64,000 nucleotides of DNA, taken from the NCBI GenBank assembly GCA_010093685.1, contig MU006216.1, positions 2,102,487 to 2,166,486 on the forward strand, read 5' to 3'. This DNA is from Ophiobolus disseminans. Lineage: Eukaryota > Ascomycota > Dothideomycetes > Pleosporales > Phaeosphaeriaceae. The position numbers and the translations under genes were made by a program. The stretch's first letter is position 1; every line of letters starts with the position of its first letter. The notes beneath the pieces were generated by a model. The model worked only from the letters and a program-made list of their open reading frames with translations. It was not told where the DNA came from and did not search any database. Below are positions 48,476 to 59,374 of this stretch, piece after piece.

Positions 48476-48869
48476 ATTTGTATCAATTGTAAGGCGCTTT
48501 CGTTTTGCTTGCAGAGCTGTCATGACTTTTTGAGGACTATTGGGTTGCGGGTGTCCAAGGTCGCGTAAAGGTACGATGCGAAATGAAGGTGGCAGCATTG
48601 GTTTCAGCTCTGGTAAACTTGCATGAACATTCACTTTCAGGTCATTCTCTAGATATCAACTTCTTTTGTTTCCGTCACTATTCAGCTCAAGCTGACACAC
48701 TGAAGTGTCAGGGGCAAACCCCATGTAAGCCCCCTGTCGCAGATCGGACCTTTCCCCGCACGCTACCACATGCAACGCGTTGTCAACACTCTCCATGGTT
48801 CCCGCTTTCTTCGTGATAACATTCTCCAATCTGTACAAAAATACACCATTTTCTAAATAAGCTGCAACA
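48476..48869. other. Spacer between tandem paralogues
   Basis: 394 bp containing the 3' end of paralogue 1 and the promoter of paralogue 2. Nothing else is recognised. Confidence 0.4.
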
Positions 48870-50485
48870 ATGAAACCAGCAAGAAAGCGACAACGCGCGA
48901 ATACTAATGACGACTCGGTGTCTGGCCATACGTCTACGTCCACCACCGGACCACCAGCAACGCGCCAGGAACTCTCTGACTACATTGACATTCTCCTCGC
49001 TGAAGACGGCGGACGATATGTTCGGGAGACACTTATCTCGCTTGCGCGCAGCGATCACGCCATTATGAGCGAGCTCAGTCTTGAATACGATGCCCTTGCT
49101 GCAGAGAACCAGGCCGAGGCTTCAAAGGAGGCCAAGATGATTGTTCATTTCGGCGACATGGCCGAAGGTGTGTGGCGCTGGCTTTTCGAGTGCGAGCTTG
49201 CGCCAGAGGACAAATGCAAGATGACTACAAGTGCACGGTTCCCTCCGCTATTGTCGACCACTTTAAACAGGTAGTCGAAACTGTGTCATCACCCAACGCG
49301 CTCTTCGGTGCTCGGTGCTCCGCCCTTTTAGCTCTGTGGAAAATTGCTATGTACATCTGTTCTGCGCCCGGACAGATCGGGAGAGCGGTGCGGAAGTACT
49401 TCCGGGACAATATGGAGCTGGAGGAGACCTTGGACGACGTTCTCAAGAAAATGACAGACGGCGAGCGTCGGCACCTTTGCGGCGCGGCTGTTGGGCGGAA
49501 AACTCTCTTGAGAAGAATGCAAGACCTGGAAAGGCTTGCGCAAAAGTCGGGAGTCCTCCAGGACCTGAACATCGTCATCGCACGTTTACGTAACGAGGAA
49601 GTGCCGTGCAATGATCCGGACGACCTAGATCACGACTATGAGAGCTCGGAAAGAATGGAAGTGCCCCTGCGTGGCGACAATGCCGTTCGCGGAAGTCTAA
49701 AGCGCCGCGAACACGTTGCGTGGGTTCGAAGGGAGTGGGCGAGGATCATCAATTACGATGCGCTCGTGGCAAAGCTTCAGTGGAAGCTCAACCAAATGGA
49801 CAATTCGAATTCCTTGCCTGAATGGCTGCGTAAATCACCTGTTGGGGTTGCCCGCGACATCATGACGAAAATGCGCATAGACGCGTCAAGGAAACATATT
49901 TCTTTTCGCATCAGGCGCTCCGCGATGCTCAACCTCGTTAAGATTGGATATATAATGTACCACGCACACACACTGATCCCGGTCTGTCACTATGGGGACC
50001 TAGAGTTTGCCATGAGGGACATCGTGCATGCTATGACTGACGCTGAACGACAGCAGATGTGCATCGTGGACTGTGGAGGCCGAAACTTCCTGCAAGAGAT
50101 GCGGCGGCTAGTGTTGCTGGTGGAACGTACTAGATGTTTTCCAAGGCTGGACAAGGTCATCAAGCTGATGTGTGGGGAGCCTGTCGAGTGTAGTGGGAAA
50201 CAAGTCAGTGACGCTGGTAATGATACGAGTGCGGGTCAGTCGCACAGTCAACGTCCTCCACAATTGGCTAGTTACAGGGAAGAGGAGGAGCACGGGAATA
50301 AGAAGGGAACGGCAGAGAAAGTCCTCCAAAAGAAGATCAAGGCTCGCCAACGACGAAAAAGGGTGCAAAGTCCTTCGTCGGTCAGAACCCCACAGACGAA
50401 GCCAGAAAGCTCGCAGAAAGCGCCTGCCGTCCCCGTTTCTGATCCAGTTCTTGCGCAGCGTCTGATCACGGACATGTGGCCATGA
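48870..50485 (+). pseudogene. Tandem paralogue 2, frameshifted, two copies of a new module
   Basis: The first frame (48870 to about 49210) has RKRQRANTN, DYIDILLAEDGGRYVRETLI and AEGVWRWLFE, parallel to paralogue 1. The continuation (to 50485) lies in another frame, and the switch falls between 49172 and 49274, in sequence homologous to coding DNA of paralogue 1. The second part holds the module twice: ALLALWKIAMYICSAP, MTDGERRHLCG, LQDLNIVIARL; and AMLNLVKIGYIMYHAH, MTDAERQQMCI, RLDKVIKLMCG. A basic tail ends the frame (KIKARQRRKRVQSPSSVR). A 53-bp intron (GTGTGT to GCAAG) could mend the frame but would remove residues conserved with paralogue 1. The 3' end is 61 bp from the converging transporter. 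Confidence 0.6.
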
Positions 50486-50546
50486 ACTTGAATATACGCT
50501 CTACAATCCTCTCCCTATCTTCCATACTCCAACAACCCCTACCACT

Positions 50547-52129
50547 CTACAGAATATACCTAAACCCCCTATTATCAATCTCCGTAACATCATGCATCCC
50601 CGCCTCCACCGCCTCCCTCTCCTCCTCCCTTGTCAACATCTCTCCCCCCGCACTCTCTCGATCCCTCTTCCTATTAACACTCCACATATACGCAAACAGC
50701 ACCAGCACCGCACACAACTTAATACTATACCCCACCAGCATCGCCACATACGCGCTCCTATACCCCGGCTTCTCGCTATCCTTGAACGTCTGCGGGCCAA
50801 TGATATTCCCCACACAGTATCCGGTAAAAAGGACGGCGCCGGTGAGTTGTTTCTTGGTGTAGCCTGCGATATTGGAAGACACGATTGTGAGCGACATGCT
50901 AAACCCAAGGCCCTGGAAATAACACATCCACAGCGCGACAAGGCGGCCCCACTTATTCGTGCTGGGCAGCCCGACGAGCAGGCTGGCGCCCACGATGCAG
51001 ATGAGGTTTGCGACTGTCATGGTGATGCACCGGCTGTTGGGGTAGCGCGTGCAGATGACGCCGCCGGCGAGCAGGGACACGAATTGCACTGCGCCGCCCG
51101 GGATTTGCAGGTACTGTGTTCCGAGGGTGTCGACGCCGAAGGATTTGATGATTATGCTACTAAAGGACGTCAGGGCGGAATTAGGGATCTGCGCGCCTGT
51201 CGCCATTATGAATAAGATCCAAGTTTTTGGGTCGCGGGCCGTTTGCCAGGCTTGGTATTTTTTGAAGTGGGAATTCTTAACGCCCTGGCGGTTTCCACTA
51301 ACCCTTTCAACAGCAACTATGCGCTGTCTTCCCGATAGGAATTTCGCGGTCGTGGGGAGGTCGGGCAGGAAGAGCAGTGTCGCGATGCCCATGATCATGC
51401 TTGCGGACCCGAAGATGAGGAAGACGTACATCCACCGCGGAAGCCCCGTCTTGATGTGTCCGACTGCGTAGCCGATGAGGCCGCCAAACATGGTGGCGAT
51501 GCCGTTGGTGCAGTAGTATGCTTCCAGGCGCAGGGGTTGCTCGGCGGATGTATACCACATACTCATTATGAGCACGAATCCGGGGTTGACGGTGGATTCG
51601 AGCAAGCCGAGCAAAAAGCGATTTGCAGCCGTGCCAGCGAAGGAAGTACATGCGGGCGTGGTCATGAGGATGACTCCCCAGCCCAACGTACAGAAGCCGA
51701 GGAATTTGGCGAGAGGAAGTCGCTGTAGGAGATAGCCTGCGGGGAGTTGCCCGACGAGGTAGCCGAAGTAGAATATGCTGCCTGGAGATATATCAGTTCG
51801 TAGTTCACTAAACATATAGGATATAACATACCAAGCCACGAATACCCATTCTTCCCAAGATTCGTCCCTTCAATAAACCCAAACGCAGACGCATAATTAA
51901 TCCCATTCTTATCAAGATACTGCAACAAGTACGTAAAGAACAAAATCGGTATAATCCTCTTATCAAGCTTGCGCAGCGTTCTCTTTGCTTCGACAGGATC
52001 GAGTTCCACGCCTTGGTTATTCTTGTAAGCTTCGTAAGTATCATCCAATTGAGATGATCGTTCAGATGGGATGGATGGAGAGGGCTGTATGACGTCGAAG
52101 TCCTTCTCGTGAGTAGTTGTGGAAGTCAT
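50547..52129 (-). CDS. MFS transporter, anion:cation symporter (Dal5/Tna1-like)
   Basis: Plasma-membrane secondary transporter for a small organic anion such as nicotinate, allantoate or a similar acid; the substrate is not readable. Exons 52129-51832 and 51781-50547 with a 50-bp intron give 510 residues. An ATG 27 bp upstream adds nine. The soluble N-terminus ends at RTLRKLDKRIIPILFFTYLL, followed by the family mark LDKNGINYASAFG and then twelve hydrophobic spans. The first-loop signature is GYLVGQLPAGYLLQR, with RFLLGLLESTVNPGFVLIMS typical of the ACS group, and NIIGPQTF in span 11. Confidence 0.9.
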
Positions 52130-53191
52130 GGCGTGGAGGTCCAACACTTGAGACACTAATCAACGGTGTGCTGAAGACAAGGCTTCAAAGAAGGGCAAAG
52201 GTGCTCTTAAGCAAACAATCAGAGACTAGGGTACCGCCATTCGGCACCAATTCTACTCCCCCGCATATGCATCTACCGAAGCAACACGCTGCATCATACG
52301 TCCAACGCTTTCATTACCGGGTCCCAAGTGCCTCTCGCCTGGAAATAACGGTCTTTACCCACGTTGTTGTCGCTCCAAGGGCTTGGCACCTTTCTTGCTC
52401 AAGCCGCAAAGGCTTAGTGACGACACAAGCAGGCGGCGCCATTGGCATAGGCGCTGGCTGTGGAGTTGATAAGCGTGTAGAAAGGGCAGTTGGAGATGGA
52501 TGTCGTGATTGTATGCTGGGTTGACGCGAGAGTTGGAACGGAAGAGGAAGGGATCTGCAAAAGAAGGTAGCCGAGAGCGATTACATTTCTTGGGCTTGAC
52601 AAGTATACTCTTGCACATACTGTGTAACCTAGTCTGCGTTTGCGTGGCTATGGCTCGGCTGCGTATATTAGCAGTGCGATATAGTTGACGTTGCGAGAGA
52701 TTATTGTGAGAAGATTCGAAGCCAGGACGGTGATCTTTATGGTAATAATTGACGAACAAAATTGTAGTCAGTACATGCTGAGCAATACGAACAGAAATCG
52801 AAGGTATCCAATTTCATTCTCCTGCGATAACATTCAATGCTTCAATACGCATACAGGTCTGCGGCCGCGACATCAACACCTAGAAGCTCCGTCTTATCCG
52901 ATAACTCCAGTCATTGTTGTTCAGCTCAAATGTGATACACATGAAGCGAAGAAAGATTCTGCCATCCTGCCCTAGAATCCGACTGAAAAGTTGATCGTTG
53001 GTGATGTGACCGCCGACTGCCATTAAGGCAAGCAAAGCACCTGAAACGCCATGACCGGCACCGTGGTCTGCGGAATCCAAAGTACAATAAGGCCGTGAAA
53101 GACGTAATACATACATTTTGAGCTCTGTAGTTCAAGTCGCGCCGAAGAAGAAGATAGGGAGCAAGACGCAAAGCAGACAAGGCGTCTGCCG
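52130..53191. other. Intergenic, no gene recognised
   Basis: 1.06 kb between the transporter start and the 3' end of igo1. A short open stretch at 52414-52602 (-) looks faintly secreted but has no ATG, so it is not called. Confidence 0.4.
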
Positions 53192-53761
53192 CTATACCTT
53201 GGGAGCATCCTGTGCTGCATCCTGTGGCTCTTTGTCGAGATCTGATGCAGACGTCTCCCGGTTCAGGCTTGTCTCGCGGTGCATGAAGGCGTGCTCCTTG
53301 ACGGGGCTGCCGACCTTCTCCTGGCTGATGCCGTTGTTTCCGTTAGTGCCGCTCGGTGTGGGAGGTGCGATGTGTGGGATCGTCTCGGGGTTGGGGTGCT
53401 CGCGGCCGACCTGCGTGACACCGACGTCACCAGCCTTGCCGGCCTTGGAGAGGGCATAGTCGCCGCTGTCGAAGTACTTGCGCTCCTGAGGTTCGGTTAG
53501 CCTGCGATGTTTACAATATTAGTTACCGGCCAAAATACCTTGAGCTTGTTCTGGAGCAGGTCCTTCTTGTTGGGGAGCTTGCCGTAGAGGCGGAAGAGCT
53601 TGGCCTCATCCGCAGACATCTTCTGTAGCATGCTGTTAGCGTTGAGTTCCCTGGCGCTTTCCCTCGTATCTCCGACGTCACCCCTCACGAGACGATGGAG
53701 CTCTGCAGAGCGGCCGATGACGTACGCTGATGTCGACCTTGTTTTGCTGGTGTGGGTTCAT
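53192..53761 (-). CDS. igo1: Endosulfine-family PP2A inhibitor (Igo1-like)
   Basis: When phosphorylated by the Greatwall/Rim15 kinase, the family binds and inhibits PP2A-B55, linking nutrient signals to quiescence and mitotic entry. Exons 53761-53726, 53622-53539 and 53485-53192, with introns of 103 and 53 bp, give 137 residues. The core is KLFRLYGKLPNKKDLLQNKL followed after the intron by ERKYFDSGDYALSKAG; FDSGDY is the invariant phosphosite and PP2A-binding motif. The tail is hydrophilic with GREHPNPETIPHIAPPTPS. The 12-residue first exon ends at a GTACGT donor. All family residues are intact. Confidence 0.95.
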
Positions 53762-55065
53762 GGTTGCGAGTGTCGTGTGTCTCACTGCTCGGGATGCGAC
53801 TGACGTTCGGTGGAGGGGCAGGTGGTCGCGAGGTGCGGAGAAGGCGGTGTTTATTCTTTGTCCTGCGGTCGCTAGGAAACGAGAGGCAGGGTCACGGCTC
53901 GGCTAGACGTGGTCTGTCGTTGGGTCGCGCTGGTCACCTTGGGAAGGGACGTGACAGGGAACAGGGAGAGCGGGTGTATAATTGCACCGGCTGTCGGCGT
54001 GGGCGATTGGGTGAAGAGGAAGCTTGGGCGTGTGCTCGATGCTGTTGCCTGACAACGCAGCACGTCGACAAGTGCTGACGGTGATTTGTTGTATGTGAAT
54101 GCGTCGCTTGTTGTGCTGAAACGGTCGTCTGCGAGAATGCCCCTCTATCGGCGGTATGCGATAAGCCTTGATCGCCCGAGGTCCCAAACGGTCCGGACGC
54201 TGCACCTGATGGAATGTGGAAGCAACGATGGATGCCGCTGCGTGATGCAATCGGATTCGAGTGTTGTCTGAGGTCCAAACTCGAGGGACAGATGGTGCTT
54301 TGGTGGCGTGAGGAAGTTTGGGACCGAATGGGCTCTTCCGGGTCGCTGCCGCGGTGCAATGTCGTCGAGCGTGCAGTGACAGCTAAGGAGGGGTAGATGC
54401 AGGAGGATGGAGCGAGATGCAACTTGTGGAGCGCACGGCAATAATTTCCAAGCAGTGGATCACTCCTATGGCTCAATTGACTTGGGCACACAGTGAGCAG
54501 CTGGGACCATTCCTCTCTTATAGTCCTGAGAGTGCCGGATTGTCGTAGCCCATACCAGACTGAGCTCTCCCACAACGTCACGCGGCCTGGTCATTGGCTC
54601 TTCTGCCCGCTGGATCGTCAGGGTCATTCTCAATTCACACTGCATCTTCCATTTAATGGCCGCGATGGTATAGGCAGCCTCGTCACATGGTACACCTTTG
54701 GACGTTTTACCATCATCGCTGTGCAATGGACCGTCGAGGCTGTAAAACAATATCCCCGCTTCTCGAAGTTAGAGTTTGGCTGCAAGTAGGGTACTTGCTT
54801 GGCTCTCCCAGCTAAAGGGCCGCCATAGAGCCCCGCCTAGCACTCGGCTACTGCAAGGCTCTGTAATTGACCAAAACCCAAGGCCCCGTGAATGCCCAAC
54901 CAACAAACCCAAGACGCCGAGTGAAGTGATCAAACAAAAGCAGGGAACTCCAGTAGGATTGTTGATTCGTCAATCCTCAGCGCTGTGATTCACCTGCAGC
55001 TGACTTGCACCTACCAGAAGAAAAGAAAAAGTTCCACCGGCTGCTCCTTCCGCTCTTACTACGCC
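53762..55065. other. Divergent promoter region igo1/sfm1
   Basis: 1.3 kb between two divergent starts. Long open stretches on the minus strand are not supported by motifs. No gene is seen. Confidence 0.4.
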
Positions 55066-55909
55066 ATGTCCCACTCAGGCAAGACCTTCGTTGTGGAACA
55101 CCTCGACCCAGAGCTCGAAGCATGGTCATCACTCGAGTACTTGACCATCGCAAACGAGTCTCAGGCCTCAGGCGCGCGGTTCCTTCTCTCCTCGGTGCCG
55201 ACTTCATTGCAGTTGCCTGCAAACCTCCAACATGTGGAGGGTCTAAACGTGGAGACAAGAGGGATTGAGGAGATTTACGCCGACAAGAAAGACAAAGTAT
55301 GTCTCCTCGACCCTGCAGCATCAAAGGACTTGAGCCCGGAAGATGGTGATACCTTTGAGGTCTTCCTGTTCGGAGGCATACTGGGTAGGTTGGCACTGCA
55401 ATTGAGGTACTTCTGGCCATGCTGACCGCTATACAGGAGACGACCCACCGCGAGGTGTGTGATGTAACATGCTTCATACACTTAATGACTAACCTTTCTC
55501 CAACACAGACCGAACGTCTGAGCTGCGCAAGAAGGGATACCAAGGACGTCGGCTGGGCCCAGTACAGATGACGACCGATACCGCTGTTCGTGTGACCAGG
55601 ATCGTTGTCCAAGACAGAGGTACTGCAACCTGGACCCTGACCTCTGCAACTTGCAGCACTGACAACGCATAGTACCCGTTGAGAAGATCTCATTTATCGA
55701 CAATCCAGAGCTCAAAATCAACAAGAACGAAAGCACGCAGATGCCCTTCCGCTACGTCAAAGGTGATGACGGACGACCCATTATGCCTGAGGTAAAAGCC
55801 TAAATTCATGCAAATATGTGCAATTTAGCCATCTGCTAACACTGTTTGACAGGGAATGGTGGATCTGATCATCAGAGATTCAGAGAAAAGCTTGGACGAT
55901 CTCTTATAG
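55066..55909 (+). CDS. sfm1: Sfm1-like SPOUT protein arginine methyltransferase
   Basis: Yeast Sfm1 methylates ribosomal protein uS3 (Rps3) on arginine and is a SPOUT-fold, knotted SAM enzyme. Five exons, 55066-55384, 55437-55454, 55509-55619, 55673-55791 and 55853-55909, give 207 residues, close to yeast's 213. Exon 2 is an 18-base microexon coding about DDPPR. Without it the loop GGILGDDPPRDRTSELRKKG, which is the SAM-site signature, is lost. Other marks are VVEHLDPELEAWSSLEY at the start, VCLLDPAASKDLSPEDGD, and GRRLGPVQMTTDTAVRVTR. All introns are 49-61 bp with GT-AG ends. Confidence 0.92.
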
Positions 55910-56959
55910 AGCTTGTCTATCTTCCCGGGTGCCAGGTTGACGCACTCAGCACAGCGCCTCAACAATGCACTGGCATCGTGTCTAAGCCACTGTGGCACGC
56001 AGTCTTCGACGACATCTGCAAAATGCTTCTTCAGGAAAGTCTCATGGTTGTTGGGTATTGGAGCGGTGCCAACTCCGTACTTGGACGTCGTGGTACATGC
56101 CGGAATCGACGCCTTGATCTGGTATTGGGAGACGGACCGACCACATACTATCCCCAGACGGATCAGTCAGTTAGCGGGCCCGTCCGGGTGCATGTACCAA
56201 TATATGTAGCTGAAGAAGAGAGGATCTAATCAGATAGATCGCCCAGCTCGAGTCTCGAGGAACCACATTCTGCAGGCCGTGGGTGGTGACATTCTGGAAG
56301 CAAGCGACCGTTGAGCGTGAAGCCGCGCATGCTAGGCAAATGTGCCGTGCGCCTCCCGCGTGGTGATGGCGCGAGGGTGCAAGTGTGACACATGGGTGAA
56401 GCACCGCGCTGCAAACCAACAGTATCAGATGCAGTGGGAGAGGTCAAGATCGCTGGGCCGGGGATATCTGAGACGCGGAGGTGCACGTAGCCGACATGGG
56501 GAAGTCGAGGCGTGATTGGGCGGTCCCTGCCTCGAGCGCGGGCCTTGGCACAATCGGACAAAGCGCCCCGAACCATTGAAAGACCTCAATACGCGGTTAA
56601 CGGTACAGCAAATTCCTATTAACTCATCTCCATAACCTGAATGACCCTCCAGGCTGCAGTCCAGCCTCTGATCCCTCTTGTGAAACCGTCGCGCGCCTAT
56701 CTATTCCAACACAGCCCCTGTCTTGGGACCCCAATCAAGGCCTCGTCAGCTGCCGCAGAAGCCACCTAACCCACCTCTCCAACTCCGAAGATATTCTCAA
56801 GCCCCGGCGTCTATATACGACCGTGAAACACTGTGTCCTCCCTTCGCAGTGAGAGTTTTCTGTCTCCGCTGTCTTTCCTTCATACTCGAGTGCCCATGAG
56901 ATAGCGACAGCGCACCGGCTCCTCTCCGGATTACTTCACCATTCACACGCGGCATCGCC
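55910..56959. other. Intergenic, upstream of kex1
   Basis: 1.05 kb carrying the sfm1 3' end and the kex1 promoter. No other gene is recognised. Confidence 0.4.
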
Positions 56960-58978
56960 ATGCTGCTCACATCTGCCCCGTCGCGCTGGCGGACAGCCCT
57001 TGTGGGCGCACTACTCGCTACATCGTCATGGCTATCGAGTGTAGCCGCAGAGAAGACGCAGGCGGACTACTTTATACACAGTTTACCTGGCCAGCCGGAA
57101 GGGCCATTACTGAAGATGCATGCAGGGTAAGACAGGTCTCGAGGGGTTTTCTGCGTGTTCTGACATCCAAATAGACACATCGAAGTCGACGCAGAGCACA
57201 ACAGCAATCTCTTTTTTTGGCACTACGAAAATCGCCACATTGCTGACCGGCAACGGACGGTGCTATGGCTGAACGGCGGGCCCGGCTGCTCCTCGATGGA
57301 CGGCGCCATGATGGAGGTCGGTCCGTATAGGGTGCGAGATACCGGCAAGCTGGAATACAACAACGGCTCGTGGGACGAGTTTGCGAACCTGCTCTTCATC
57401 GACCAGCCTGTGGGCACCGGCTTTAGCTACGTCAACACGGACAGCTATCTTACCGATCTCAACCAGATGGCTGACCACATGATGATTTTCCTGGAGAAGT
57501 GGTTTGCGCTCTTCCCCGAGTACGAGCAGGATGATGTAAGATTTGCGAGTTTCCATCACGAGCACAGTCACTAACTAATACAGCTCTACATTGCTGGGGA
57601 ATCATACGCCGGACAGCACATCCCGTACATCGCTCGCGCCATCCTCAACCGAAACAAGAACAAGAGCATGAAAGTACCGTGGAACCTCAAGGGCTTGCTC
57701 ATTGGAAACGGGTGGATCTCACCCGTGGACCAGTATCTCGCCTACATCCCATTTGCCTACCAGAATGGGATGATGCAGGCCGGGACGGACATGGCAAAGC
57801 GCGTGGAGAACCAGCAGTCTATCTGCATCAAGAAGCTGAACGAAGGTGGCCACGAACATGTCGACACCAGCGAATGTGAGCAGATAATGGTCGCTATCCT
57901 AGAGGAAACGAAGGACAAGAAAGCCGACAGGATGAATCAATGCGTGAACATGTACGATATTCGTCTGCGAGACGATTCGTCATGTGGCATGAACTGGCCA
58001 CCGGATCTTACCGAGGTCACACCTTACCTGCGCCGCCCAGATGTCATCCAAGCCCTGCACATCAACTCCGACAAGAAAACTGGGTGGTCAGAGTGCAATG
58101 GCGCTGTATCCGGACATTTCCGCGCCAAGAACAGCGAGCCTACAATCAAGTTCTTGCCCGAACTACTTGAGCAAGTCCCGATTCTCCTCTTTTCTGGCGA
58201 CAAGGACTTTATCTGCAACCACGTAGGAACAGAGTCTATGATCGAGAATATGAGCTGGAATGGCGGTAAAGGCTTCGAGGTTTCCCCGGGTGTATGGGCG
58301 CCGAAGCAGGACTGGACTTTTGAAGGAGAGCCCGCTGGTACTTACCAAGAAGTGCGGAATCTCACCTACGTGGTGTTCTATAACTCCAGTCACATGGTTC
58401 CCTTCGACTATCCAAAGCGAACGCGAGACATGCTCGACCGCTTCATGGGCGTCGACATTAGCGCCATCGGCGGAGATCCTTCTGACAGCCGTCTCGATGG
58501 CGAGAAAGGGCCACTTACGAGTGTAGGCGGCCACCCCAACTCCACCAAAGCCGAAGAGGACAAGACCAAGCAGCTCAAAGAGGCCGAATGGAAGGCCTAC
58601 TACCGTTCTGGAGAGGTCGTGCTTGTGATCCTTGTCATCGTTGCCGGCGCATGGGCCATCTTCCTCTGGCGCAGCCGCCGTGCGAACAGCGCGTACAAGG
58701 GCGATGACAGTGATGAGGGACGAGAATCGCTGCTTACTGGCATGGGCCTCGACAACTTCCGAAGAAGAGAGAGAAGGCGCGATGTGGAAGCAGCAGACTT
58801 TGACGAACGAGAGCTTGATGATCTGGATGACGTGCCAAAGAAGCCCGCGAACGGCTACTCGAACATCAATAACGAGAAGGAGAGGCATCCGGCGAACGAC
58901 TCGACATTCAGCCTTGGAGCCGACAGCGATGATGAGGCAGAAGGCAGTGATCGTGGGAGAAACAAGGAGCACTCGTGA
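56960..58978 (+). CDS. kex1: Kex1 serine carboxypeptidase, Golgi
   Basis: Removes C-terminal Lys/Arg from pro-proteins such as pheromone precursors after Kex2 cleavage. Exons 56960-57126, 57175-57535 and 57584-58978 give 640 residues. A signal peptide spans about residues 1-30. The S10 peptidase has WLNGGPGCSSMDG, the nucleophile GESYAG near 225, catalytic Asp in FSGDKDFICN and His in YNSSHMVPFD. A single membrane span, VVLVILVIVAGAWAIFLW, follows residue 550. The acidic cytosolic tail (ESLLTGMGLDNF, ELDDLDDVP) is the usual Golgi-retention type. Length and order match fungal Kex1. Transcribed in the same direction as rad52, 396 bp upstream of it. Confidence 0.96.
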
Positions 58979-59374
58979 TTAAAACGTATCAACTTGGGAT
59001 ATTGAAGCACTTACGCGAGGATTGGCATTGCAGGCGTTCGGAGTGGAAAATACACATGGCCTCGCTCGATATCATAGATTGAGACCTGATGCAATTATAT
59101 TGTCTACAACATCTTTACTGAAAGTTCCGCAACAATGATCCGAGAAGTTTTGCAAAACTACCATGATCATGTGTCAGATTTAAGAACGCTGCGGATGCTT
59201 TTTAGGATGCGGTGCAGGTGGTGCAGGTGGAGCCCCACACACGTGACTTTCGTGAGTTAGCGTCCTTTGCTGGTCGCGTTGCTTCCGTCCCAAGGCGCGT
59301 CATTCTCAGCCACCAGGCTTCAACCTCACTCCACGGCGGCGACCAGATGCCCAACACAACCTCATAGCACTACA
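58979..59374. other. Spacer between kex1 and rad52
   Basis: 396 bp. Tandem GGTGCAGGTGGTGCAGGTGG lies near 59212-59231. Nothing else is recognised. Confidence 0.45.

Noticed and set aside
49155..49215. Intron GTGTGT...GCAAG to repair tandem paralogue 2
   Set aside because: It would delete residues that align with coding sequence of paralogue 1 (VW motif), so a frameshift is more likely.
52414..52602. Possible small secreted Cys protein on the minus strand
   Set aside because: The open stretch begins at TTG, not ATG, and only a few cysteines are present; no CFEM spacing and no usable splice sites.
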